DNA from: Sphingobium sp.
GTDB taxonomy: Bacteria; Pseudomonadota; Alphaproteobacteria; Sphingomonadales; Sphingomonadaceae
Direction of reading: 5' to 3'
DNA length: 64,000 nucleotides
Assembly (NCBI GenBank): GCA_003248935.1
Contig: QFQF01000008.1
Coordinates: 124,001 to 188,000 of the forward strand
The position numbers and the translations under genes were made by a program. A model generated the notes under the pieces. That model was not told the DNA's origin. It searched no databases and saw nothing but the letters and a program-made list of their open reading frames with translations. How positions within the stretch are numbered: position 1 is the first letter of the stretch; each line of letters opens with the position of its first letter. This document shows positions 27,164 through 35,628 of the stretch, piece by piece.

Positions 27164-28813
27164 ATGGGCAGCGTCTGGGATTTCTTCACGCGCACATTGC
27201 CACCGCACGGCTATTGCCTGCTGTGGTGGCCCGAGTTGCTGTGGGCGCACGTCGTGTCCGATGCGCTGATCGCGCTTGCCTATTTCTCTATCCCTCTCGC
27301 CCTCATCTATTTCATCCGCAAGCGGCGCGACATCCAGTTCGGCAATGTCGCGTGGCTGTTCGCCATCTTCATCACCGCCTGCGGAGCGACCCACGTCATG
27401 GGGATCTGGACGCTCTGGCATGGCGATTATGGGCTGGAAGCCGTGATGAAGGCGTTCACCGCCATCGTCTCGGTGATGACGGCGATCCTGCTGTGGCCGC
27501 TCATTCCCAAGGCGCTGGCGCTCCCTTCCGCGGCCCAGTTGACCCTCGCCAACGAGCAACTGGCCGCGCGCGTCGCCGAACGTGACATTGCGATGGAAGC
27601 GTTGCGGGTCGAGAGCGCCGAGCGTCGCAAGGCAGAAGCCGCGCTGGTCCAGGCGCAGAAGATCGAGGCGGTCGGTCAGCTGACGGGCGGCATCGCCCAC
27701 GACTTCAACAATCTGCTGCAGGCGCTGTCGGGCAATCTGGAGCTGATCGACCGGCAGGCACGGGCGGAAATGGCCGAGCAGGACAATCTCACCCGCTGGA
27801 TCACAAACGCGCGCGCCGCCGTCGATCGCGGGCAAAAGCTGACCGGCCAGCTCCTGGCCTTCTCCGGCATGCAGCAGTTGCAGTTGCGCCCGGTGCCGCT
27901 GCGCACCGCCATCGGTCAGGCAATGGACATGCTGCGCCGCTCCATCGGCCCGCACATCACGCTGCAACCGGACCTTGGCGCGGGCCAATGGCATGTCCTT
28001 GCCGATCCGACGCAACTTGAACTGTCGATCCTCAATCTCGCGATCAACGGCCGGGACGCGATGCCCAACGGCGGCACGCTGCGGATCAGCACGCGTCCGG
28101 TCGTGATAGCGGAGGGCAATGGCGATGAGCTGGAGCCTGGCCATTATATCGACATCATGGTCAGTGACGTCGGCACGGGCATGTCCCCGGCAGTCCGCGA
28201 CCGTGCTTTCGAACCGTTCTTTACCACCAAGGATGTCGGCAAGGGCACGGGCCTGGGCCTGTCGACCGTCTTCGGCATCGCGCGCCAGTCCGGCGGCACC
28301 GCCCTGCTCGACACCGAAGAAGGACGCGGCACAACGGTGACGATCCGCCTGCGCAGGGTCGAGCCGGACGTCCTGACGGTCGACGATCGGGGTGACGAGC
28401 AGAATTCCGCCGACCGGCTGGACGGGTTGAACATACTGCTGGTCGACGACGACGACGAGGTGCGGGTTTCCCTCACCGACACGCTCGCCATGCTGGGCGC
28501 GCGGGTGCAACCCGCAACGAGCGGGCCGCAGGCCATCGCCCTCATCCGGCAAAACCGCCCGGATGTCGTGATCCTCGATTATGCGATGCCCGGCATGACC
28601 GGCGCGGAGGTCGCCATGCGGATCGGCGATCTGCGGGCCAACATGCCCATCGTCATCGCCAGCGGCTTTGCCGACACCGATGCGCTTCGCTCGGTACTCG
28701 GACAGGAGGTGCATATGCTGCGCAAACCGTTTCGCCAGAGCGAGCTGGTCGACGCCCTCAGACAGGCGATCGCATCAGCGGCCGGTCATACCCCCGCGGC
28801 TACGATGCGTTAG
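27164..28813 (+). CDS. Hybrid histidine kinase with ETR1-like ethylene-binding membrane domain
   Basis: 549 residues. Residues 28-115 form three membrane helices closely matching the ethylene-binding domain of plant ETR1 and cyanobacterial Etr1: VSDALIALAYFSIP (Asp33, Tyr40, Ile43, Pro44) and FITACGATH (Ile70, Cys73, His77). Cys and His are the Cu(I) ligands and the others are residues known to matter for ethylene binding. Then come a coiled linker (about 125-165), HisKA with His179 (GGIAHDFNNLL), HATPase (N295 box, DVGTGM, GTGLGLS) and a receiver domain with Asp472 (ILDYAMPGMTG). No separate response regulator is adjacent. It probably senses ethylene or another small Cu-bound ligand. Confidence 0.88.
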   Translation: MGSVWDFFTRTLPPHGYCLLWWPELLWAHVVSDALIALAYFSIPLALIYFIRKRRDIQFGNVAWLFAIFITACGATHVMGIWTLWHGDYGLEAVMKAFTAIVSVMTAILLWPLIPKALALPSAAQLTLANEQLAARVAERDIAMEALRVESAERRKAEAALVQAQKIEAVGQLTGGIAHDFNNLLQALSGNLELIDRQARAEMAEQDNLTRWITNARAAVDRGQKLTGQLLAFSGMQQLQLRPVPLRTAIGQAMDMLRRSIGPHITLQPDLGAGQWHVLADPTQLELSILNLAINGRDAMPNGGTLRISTRPVVIAEGNGDELEPGHYIDIMVSDVGTGMSPAVRDRAFEPFFTTKDVGKGTGLGLSTVFGIARQSGGTALLDTEEGRGTTVTIRLRRVEPDVLTVDDRGDEQNSADRLDGLNILLVDDDDEVRVSLTDTLAMLGARVQPATSGPQAIALIRQNRPDVVILDYAMPGMTGAEVAMRIGDLRANMPIVIASGFADTDALRSVLGQEVHMLRKPFRQSELVDALRQAIASAAGHTPAATMR

Positions 28814-30675
28814 GCCGTTGCCACGCTGCGCGCCGCAACATCGAGCGCGCCTGACGGCAGATGGAAGACGATCGGTGCATCCGTCCGGTTGATGCAGATC
28901 GCCGGCCCGCCATCAACGAAACGAAGCGCCAGCGCACCACCGGTCCGATCGTGCCAGTCCGCCTCCGTCATACGGTGCCCGGCAGGCGTCAGCCACTCGA
29001 CCTCGCCATCCGCAAGCCAGTGCGTGGCGGTCAACGCCGGATGCGACGCCCGCCATGCCGCCAACGCGAAGGCATGCGCCTCCAGCACCCGGTCACGCCC
29101 ATCCCAGTCGAGCCAGGTGATCACGTTGTCCTGCGCATAGGCATTGTTGTTGCCCCGCTGGGTGCGAGCGAACTCGTCACCCGCCGTCAGCATGATCGTG
29201 CCGCGCGACGCGAACAACGTGGACAGCAGCGCCATAATGTCGCGCCGCCGGGCCTCGAGGATCGACGGATCCTCGGTCTCTCCCTCGACGCCGTTGTTCC
29301 AGCTCATATTCTCGCCATGGCCGTCGCGGTTCTGCTCACCATTCGCCTCGTTGTGGCGATGTTCGTAGGCCGTCATGTCGGCCAGGCTGAAACCATCGTG
29401 CGCCGCGAGGAAATTGACGCTGCGGGTCCGTTCTCCTGTACCGAAGATGTCAGACGATCCGGCCACGCGCGTCGCGAACGGCCCGAGCATGTCCGGATCG
29501 CCGCGCCAGAAGCGGCGCATATCGTCGCGGTAGCGATCGTTCCATTCAAGGAAACGCTCCCCGAACGCCCCCATTTGATAGCCGCCGGGACCGATATCCC
29601 ACGGCTCCGCGACCAGGATACGATCGGCCAATATGGGATCCGCGCGCATCTCGGCGAGCAGTGGCGCCATCGGATCGAAACCGTGGGGAAGCCGTCCAAG
29701 CGCTGGCGCCAGATCGAAACGGAAGCCGTCGATCCCCGCATGGATCACGAAATGGCGCAGGGAATCGAGGATCAGCCGCCGGGCAACAGGATGATTGCAG
29801 TCGACGCTGTTGCCCGTCCCCGTATCGTTGATCAGATGGCCATCCGCCGCATGCCGGAAGTAGCTTTGTGCGTCGAGGCCGCGCAGCGACAATGTGGGGC
29901 CAAGCGCATCGCTTTCGCCGTCATGATTGTAGACGACGTCCATGATGACGCCGATTCCCGCATCGTGCAGCGCCTCGACCGTCCTGCGCAGTTCCGCGAG
30001 GCCACCCGGCGAAAGGCGCGGGTCGAGCGCGAAATAGCTGACCGGATTATAACCCCAGGCGTTGGTGAGGCCGAGCGGCCCCAGATGCCGCTCGTCGATC
30101 CAGGCATTGACCGGCATCAGCTCGATCGCCCCGACATGCAGGCGCTTCAGATGCTCGACGACTGCCGGATGCGCGAGCGCGGCGATCGTACCACGCTTGC
30201 GGGCCGGGATCTCGGGATGCAGCTTGCTGAAGGCCCGCACCTGTAGCTCGTAGACAAGGCCGCCGGGCGGCAGCATCGGCGGCCGGTACGCGGGTGGCGG
30301 CGGCAGCCGCTTCACCACGCCCTTGGGTACCATGCTCGCCGTGTCGACGCCATGGGCCGCCAGAGCCGGCGTGTAAGCGAATGGGCCGTCAATCTGCGTT
30401 GCGTACGGGTCCAGCAGCAACTTCGCCGGATCGAACCACAGTCCGGCGCCAGGATCATATCGCCCCTCGGCGCGCAAACCGTAGCGCGTGCCCTGTCCCG
30501 CACCGGCGACGAAGCGGGTGAATACTCCCTCCCCCTCGCGGTCCATCGGCAGGCGCTCCTCCCGCTCACCATCGAACAGGCAGAGGGACAGGGCGTCGGC
30601 CGCCGACCAGACGGTAAAGCGCGTCCCCCGCTTTTCGACCTGCGGCCCCAATGTCGGCAGGTCGCCGGGGCTCAC
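28810..30675 (-). CDS. glgX: Glycogen debranching enzyme
   Basis: 621 residues from the GTG at 30675, which overlaps the glgA stop by 4 bp (GTGA); the frame runs further upstream inside glgA. It has an N-terminal CBM48-like domain (TLGPQVEKRGTRFTVWSAAD) and a GH13 barrel with VIMDVVYNHD, the nucleophile region GFRFDLAPALGR, the acid Glu in VAEPWDIG and NFLAAHDGF. It cleaves alpha-1,6 branches of phosphorylase-limit dextrin. Last gene of the glycogen operon. It is slightly shorter than E. coli GlgX. Its stop overlaps that of the convergent hybrid kinase. Confidence 0.94.
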   Translation of the reverse strand: MSPGDLPTLGPQVEKRGTRFTVWSAADALSLCLFDGEREERLPMDREGEGVFTRFVAGAGQGTRYGLRAEGRYDPGAGLWFDPAKLLLDPYATQIDGPFAYTPALAAHGVDTASMVPKGVVKRLPPPPAYRPPMLPPGGLVYELQVRAFSKLHPEIPARKRGTIAALAHPAVVEHLKRLHVGAIELMPVNAWIDERHLGPLGLTNAWGYNPVSYFALDPRLSPGGLAELRRTVEALHDAGIGVIMDVVYNHDGESDALGPTLSLRGLDAQSYFRHAADGHLINDTGTGNSVDCNHPVARRLILDSLRHFVIHAGIDGFRFDLAPALGRLPHGFDPMAPLLAEMRADPILADRILVAEPWDIGPGGYQMGAFGERFLEWNDRYRDDMRRFWRGDPDMLGPFATRVAGSSDIFGTGERTRSVNFLAAHDGFSLADMTAYEHRHNEANGEQNRDGHGENMSWNNGVEGETEDPSILEARRRDIMALLSTLFASRGTIMLTAGDEFARTQRGNNNAYAQDNVITWLDWDGRDRVLEAHAFALAAWRASHPALTATHWLADGEVEWLTPAGHRMTEADWHDRTGGALALRFVDGGPAICINRTDAPIVFHLPSGALDVAARSVATA

Positions 30676-32105
30676 GGCAGGAGCGACCGGTAGAGCGCGG
30701 CGTAGCGCGCGGCGCTGCGGTCCCATGAAAAATCGGCGCGCATGCCCGTGCGCTGGATCGCCTGCCAGCCCGCCTTGTCCGCGTGCAACGCCACGGTGCG
30801 CGCGATTGCCCGGCGCAGGTGATAGGCATCGGGCGGACCAAAGACGACGCCGGTCGCCGCGCCCCCCGCCACCGCAGCCTCGTTGGCATCGATCACCGTG
30901 TCCGCCAGACCGCCGACCCGCGCCACCACGGGCACACAGCCGTAACGCAGACCGTAAAGCTGGGTGAGGCCGCAGGGCTCGAAACGGGAAGGGATCAGGA
31001 TGGCATCGCCGCCCGCCTGCATCAGATGCGCCAGACTCTCGTCATAGCTGATCTGGACGCCAACCCGGCCGCGGTGCCGGTCGGCCGCCGCAAGAAATGC
31101 TCCCTCCAGCGGATGATCGCCGGACCCAAGCACGGCGAGCTTGCCGCCCAGGCCGACCAGATGGTCGACCGCGTCGGCAAGCATATCCATGCCCTTCTGC
31201 CAGGTGAGCCGGCTCACCACGACGAACAGAGGCGATCCGTCACGTTTCAGGCCAAAGCGTTTTTCCACGGCGCGGCGGTTGGCAAGTCGCGGCCCCAGAG
31301 CACGCGCCGAATAAGGCCGTGCGAGATCCGGGTCGGCGGCGGGGTTCCACGCCGCCATGTCGATGCCGTTCAATATGCCGTGCAGCTTGTCGGCCCGCCC
31401 GGTGATGAGGCCGTCGAGGCCCATGCCGTTCGCGGGCTCGCGGATCTCTTCGGCATAGGTCGGGCTGACCGTCGTGATCGCCCCCGCCGACACGATCCCG
31501 CCCTTCAGAAAGCCGATGCCGCCATAATATTCGACGCCGTCTACGCCCCACGCCTCCGGCGGCAGTCCGAGTTCGCCGAAAATGTCCGCGCCGAACCGCC
31601 CCTGGAACGCGAGGTTGTGGATCGTGATCACCTTGGGCACGTCGGCGGCCGGACCGAAGCGCATATAGGCAAGCGTCATCGCCGCCTGCCAGTCGTGCGC
31701 GTGGACAAGATCGGGCTTCCAGCCCTTGATCGCGCCTGCCGCGATGTCCGCGCCAGCACAGGAGAGCGCGGCGAAACGCCGCCAGTTGTCGCCCCACTCA
31801 TTGCCGCGCCAGTCGGCATAGGGCCCGCCCTCCCGCGCGAAGAAGCCCGGGCTGTCGAGCACGAGCAGGTCGAGCCCATCGACCTTCCCCGACAGGACGG
31901 TCGCGGACGCGCCGAACAGCGCGTCGTAGCCATGCACCTTCTTCGGCTTCACCAGCTTCGAGAGGACCGAGGGATAGCCGGGGACGAGCGTGCGTACCGC
32001 CATGCCATGCGCGCCGAGCGCCAGCGGCAGCGCACCGACCACATCGCCCAGACCGCCCGTCTTGATGAGCGGATAGATTTCGGAAGCAACCGAGAGAATC
32101 TTCAT
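30672..32105 (-). CDS. glgA: Glycogen synthase
   Basis: 477 residues from the ATG at 32105; a GTG two codons upstream is possible. GT5 fold: the N-terminal ADP-glucose site KTGGLGDVVGALP, then HAHDWQA, TIHNLAFQG, and the C-terminal PSRFEPCGLTQLYGLRYG. It adds glucose from ADP-glucose to the non-reducing end of alpha-1,4-glucan. The start lies 15 bp after the glgC stop; the stop overlaps the glgX start, so translation is probably coupled. Confidence 0.95.
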   Translation of the reverse strand: MKILSVASEIYPLIKTGGLGDVVGALPLALGAHGMAVRTLVPGYPSVLSKLVKPKKVHGYDALFGASATVLSGKVDGLDLLVLDSPGFFAREGGPYADWRGNEWGDNWRRFAALSCAGADIAAGAIKGWKPDLVHAHDWQAAMTLAYMRFGPAADVPKVITIHNLAFQGRFGADIFGELGLPPEAWGVDGVEYYGGIGFLKGGIVSAGAITTVSPTYAEEIREPANGMGLDGLITGRADKLHGILNGIDMAAWNPAADPDLARPYSARALGPRLANRRAVEKRFGLKRDGSPLFVVVSRLTWQKGMDMLADAVDHLVGLGGKLAVLGSGDHPLEGAFLAAADRHRGRVGVQISYDESLAHLMQAGGDAILIPSRFEPCGLTQLYGLRYGCVPVVARVGGLADTVIDANEAAVAGGAATGVVFGPPDAYHLRRAIARTVALHADKAGWQAIQRTGMRADFSWDRSAARYAALYRSLLP

Positions 32106-32120
32106 GGACACGCAAATACT

Positions 32121-33389
32121 CTAGAGCGAGAGCCGGTCGATCATCGGCTGGGTGATCAGGCACACGCCACCTTCCGACCTGCGGAAACGCAACGCATCGA
32201 TCGCCGGGTCTTCGCCGACGATCAGTTCGGACGGAATCTTGACGCCCGCATCCAGTACGCACTTATGGATACGCGCGCCGCGCCCGACCTCGCAGCCGGG
32301 CATGACCACGCTTTCCGTGACCGACGAGAAGCTGTGCGTGCGGACGTTGGAGAACAGCAGGCTGCGGTGAAGCGACGAGCCGGACACGATACAGCCGCCC
32401 GCGATCAGCGACGAGGTCGCGGAACCGCGCCGCCCGTCCTCATTGTGCACGAACTTGGCGGGCGAAGTGACCTGGGCATAGGTCCAGATCGGCCAGCTGT
32501 TGTCATATATGTCGAGCGGCGGGATGATGTCGGTCAGGTCGATGTTCGCCTGCCAGTAGGCGTCGATCGTGCCGACGTCGCGCCAATAGGCCTCTCGCTC
32601 GCTTTCCGCGCGCACGCAGCTGCTGGCGAACCGGTGCGCGACCGCCTTTCCGTTCTTGACCAGCCAGGGGACGATGTCGCCGCCGAAGTCGCGCTGGCTA
32701 CCCGGCTGCGCGGCGTCGCGGCGCAACTCGTCGGCCAGCAGCTTGGTGTTGAAGACATAGATGCCCATCGACGCCAGCGCCATGTCCGGCTGTCCGGGGA
32801 TCGCAGGCGGATCGGCTGGTTTCTCGACGAAATCGGTGATCACGTCATTGGCATCGACATGCATCACACCGAAGCCCTTCGCCTCCAGGCGCGGAACTTC
32901 GAGGCAGCCGACGGTCACGTCCGCGCCGCTGTCCACATGCTGCTGGAGCATGAGTTCGTAGTCCATCTTGTAGACGTGGTCACCCGCCAGGATGACCATA
33001 TATTCGGGCGCGTAGGATTCGATGATGTCGAGGTTCTGATAGACCGCGTCGGCCGTCCCCTCATACCACTGGAATTCGGAGATGCGCTGGCTGGCGGGCA
33101 GGATGTCGAAGCTCTCGTTGCGCTCGGGCCGGAAGAAGTTCCATCCGCGCTGGAGATGGCGGATCAGCGAATGCGCCTTGTACTGCGTGGCGACGCCGAT
33201 GCGGCGGATACCGCTGTTGAGCGCGTTCGACAGGGCGAAATCGATGATCCGCGCCTTGCCGCCGAAATGTACCGCGGGCTTGGCCCTTCGATCAGTCAGG
33301 TCGCTGAGGCGGCTGCCGCGCCCACCGGCCAGCACATAGGCCATCGCGTCACGCGCGAGCGGCTGATGCCGTTTCTGGAAATCGCTCAT
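32121..33389 (-). CDS. glgC: Glucose-1-phosphate adenylyltransferase
   Basis: 422 residues. The nucleotidyltransferase signature VLAGGRGSRLSDLTDRRAKPAV lies at about 16-37, with the allosteric/active-site segment KARIIDFALSNALNSG, then EWYEGTADAVYQN and AGDHVYKMDY; the C-terminal left-handed beta-helix domain ends the protein. It makes ADP-glucose, the regulated first step of glycogen synthesis. It lies 36 bp after glgB in the operon. Confidence 0.95.
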   Translation of the reverse strand: MSDFQKRHQPLARDAMAYVLAGGRGSRLSDLTDRRAKPAVHFGGKARIIDFALSNALNSGIRRIGVATQYKAHSLIRHLQRGWNFFRPERNESFDILPASQRISEFQWYEGTADAVYQNLDIIESYAPEYMVILAGDHVYKMDYELMLQQHVDSGADVTVGCLEVPRLEAKGFGVMHVDANDVITDFVEKPADPPAIPGQPDMALASMGIYVFNTKLLADELRRDAAQPGSQRDFGGDIVPWLVKNGKAVAHRFASSCVRAESEREAYWRDVGTIDAYWQANIDLTDIIPPLDIYDNSWPIWTYAQVTSPAKFVHNEDGRRGSATSSLIAGGCIVSGSSLHRSLLFSNVRTHSFSSVTESVVMPGCEVGRGARIHKCVLDAGVKIPSELIVGEDPAIDALRFRRSEGGVCLITQPMIDRLSL

Positions 33390-33425
33390 CGTGCCTGCAC
33401 CCTCATCCCTGCACCATCCCGTTCA

Positions 33426-35594
33426 TCAATCGTCCGGCGTCAGCATCAGTGTCGCCAGCGGGGGGATGGAGAGCGTCACCCATCCATCATCCGCCGCGAC
33501 CACGCGCCCGGCATTGCCGGCGCCACTGCCGCCATAGTCGGCCGCATCACTGTTCAATATTTCCCGCCATGCACCGCCATGGGGCAGGCGCAGGCCATAG
33601 TCGTGCCGCGTGACCGGCGTGAAATGGCTGATGACCACCACCGGCTTTTCCCCCGGCGCGCGCCGCACCCAGGCGAAGACCGAATCCGCCGCCGCGTCGG
33701 CCAGCAGCCATTCGAACCCGTCGCCCTCGCAATCGCGGGCATGCAGCGCGGGCATCGCGCGGTAAAGCCGGTTGAGGTCGCGCACCACATTCTGCACGCC
33801 GCGATGATGCTGCCCCGCGTCGAGCAGGTGCCAGTCGAGCGCCCGCTCCTCGCTCCATTCCGCGCGTTGCGCGAACTCCTGCCCCATGAACAGCAGCTTC
33901 TTGCCCGGATAGCCCCACATCATCGCATAGTAGGCGCGCAGGGTCGCGAACTTCTGCCAGTCGTCGCCGGACATCTTGTGCAGGAGGGACGCCTTCCCGT
34001 GCACCACCTCGTCATGGGAGAGCGGCAGCACGAAATTCTCGCTGAACGCATAGAGCAGGCCGAAGGTGATATCGTTGTGGTGATGCTGCCGGTGCACCGG
34101 CTCGCGGGCCATATACTTCAGCGTGTCGTGCATGAAGCCCATGTTCCACTTGAAGCCGAAGCCCAGCCCTCCCTCATGCGCGGGCAGGGTCACGCCCGGC
34201 CAGCTCGTCGACTCTTCGGCCATGGTGATGACGCCTGGATGACTGCCATAGACGGCCCGGTTCATCTGCTGGAGGAAAGCGACCGCTTCCAGATTCTCGC
34301 GCCCGCCATGCTCGTTGGGCAGCCACTCTCCGTCCTTGCGGGAATAATCGAGGTAGAGCATCGACGCGACGGCATCCACGCGCAGGGCGTCGACATGGTA
34401 ACGTTCGGCCCAGAACAGCGCGTTGTTGACCAGGAAGGCCGAAACCTCCCGCCGGCCGAAATTGTAGATCGCGGTGTTCCAGTCCGGGTGAAAGCCTTTG
34501 CGCGGGTCGGCATGTTCGTAGAGCGCCGTGCCGTCGAACTGCGCCAGCCCATGCGCGTCGGTCGGGAAATGCGCGGGCACCCAGTCGAGGATGATGCCGA
34601 TGCCCGCCCGGTGCGCGCCCTCCACGAAACGCGCGAACCCCTCCGGCTCGCCGAAGCGCGCGGTCGGCGCGTAGAGACCTGTCGTCTGGTAGCCCCATGA
34701 CGGGTCATAGGGAAACTCGCTGATCGGCAGGAACTCGATATGGGTGAACCCCATCTCGACGACGTAAGGGATCAGGCGGTCCGCGAGTGCGTCCCAGTGC
34801 AGGAAATTACCGTCGGGATCGCGCTGCCACGACCCGGCATGCACTTCATAGATCGAGATCGGCTCGCGGCGCGGATCGGCCTTGCTCCAGTGCGCGCGAT
34901 GAGCGTTGTCCTGCCATGCATGGGTCGGCGTGGGCGCAACGATGGAAGCGGTCGCAGGGCGCAGCTCGGAGCGAAAGGCGAACGGGTCGGCTTTCAGCGG
35001 CAGGGTGGCGCCGTCCGGCCCCATGATCTCATATTTATAGGCGGCGCCCGCTTCGACCTCGGGCACGAAGATTTCCCAGATGCCGGTGTCGCGGCGGCAG
35101 CGCATGACGTGACGGCGTCCGTCCCAGCGGTTGAAGTCGCCGACCACGGACACGCGCCGCGCGTTCGGCGCCCATACCGCGAAATGAGTGCCGGTCGCCC
35201 CTTCATGGTCGATGATGTGTGCGCCCAGCTTGTCGAACAGGCGGACATGCGATCCTTCGCCGATATAATAGTCGTCCATCGGCCCCAGCACCGGGCCAAA
35301 GCTGTAGGGATCAATCAGCCAGTATTCGCCGCCATCGGCATATGTGGCGTGATAGCGCAGCGGCTGGCGCTTGCGGATCGACAGGTCCGCGGCGAACAAT
35401 CCGTTCGGATGGACGCGCTCCAGCACGGCGACCTCTTTGCCCGCCAGCGTATAGGCGGTGACGGTCTCCGCCTCCGGCAACAGCACGCGCGCGACAAGGC
35501 CCTTGCCGCCCTCGCCCGGATGCACACCGAGAAGGGCGAACGGATCGTCCTCATATCCCTGGACCAGCCTTTCGATCCGGTCGGGGGTCAGCAC
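33426..35594 (-). CDS. glgB: 1,4-alpha-glucan branching enzyme
   Basis: 722 residues, the usual length: two N-terminal beta-sandwich domains (an N1 domain, then CBM48), then a GH13 barrel. Visible catalytic features are DWVPAHFPTD, the nucleophile Asp in LRVDAVASMLYLDYSR and the acid Glu in TMAEESTSWPGV, with LPLSHDEVVHG after it. It transfers alpha-1,4 chain segments to alpha-1,6 positions. It lies 34 bp after glgP. Confidence 0.96.
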   Translation of the reverse strand: MLTPDRIERLVQGYEDDPFALLGVHPGEGGKGLVARVLLPEAETVTAYTLAGKEVAVLERVHPNGLFAADLSIRKRQPLRYHATYADGGEYWLIDPYSFGPVLGPMDDYYIGEGSHVRLFDKLGAHIIDHEGATGTHFAVWAPNARRVSVVGDFNRWDGRRHVMRCRRDTGIWEIFVPEVEAGAAYKYEIMGPDGATLPLKADPFAFRSELRPATASIVAPTPTHAWQDNAHRAHWSKADPRREPISIYEVHAGSWQRDPDGNFLHWDALADRLIPYVVEMGFTHIEFLPISEFPYDPSWGYQTTGLYAPTARFGEPEGFARFVEGAHRAGIGIILDWVPAHFPTDAHGLAQFDGTALYEHADPRKGFHPDWNTAIYNFGRREVSAFLVNNALFWAERYHVDALRVDAVASMLYLDYSRKDGEWLPNEHGGRENLEAVAFLQQMNRAVYGSHPGVITMAEESTSWPGVTLPAHEGGLGFGFKWNMGFMHDTLKYMAREPVHRQHHHNDITFGLLYAFSENFVLPLSHDEVVHGKASLLHKMSGDDWQKFATLRAYYAMMWGYPGKKLLFMGQEFAQRAEWSEERALDWHLLDAGQHHRGVQNVVRDLNRLYRAMPALHARDCEGDGFEWLLADAAADSVFAWVRRAPGEKPVVVISHFTPVTRHDYGLRLPHGGAWREILNSDAADYGGSGAGNAGRVVAADDGWVTLSIPPLATLMLTPDD

Positions 35595-35628
35595 CCTCTT
35601 CTCATCGGCACCGCTTCACGCAGCGTCA

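Noticed and set aside
30783..34700. 1305-residue open frame antisense to glgX, glgA, glgC and glgB
   Set aside because: It is a GC-rich codon shadow of four certain genes, with no domain and Arg/His/Asp-rich composition.
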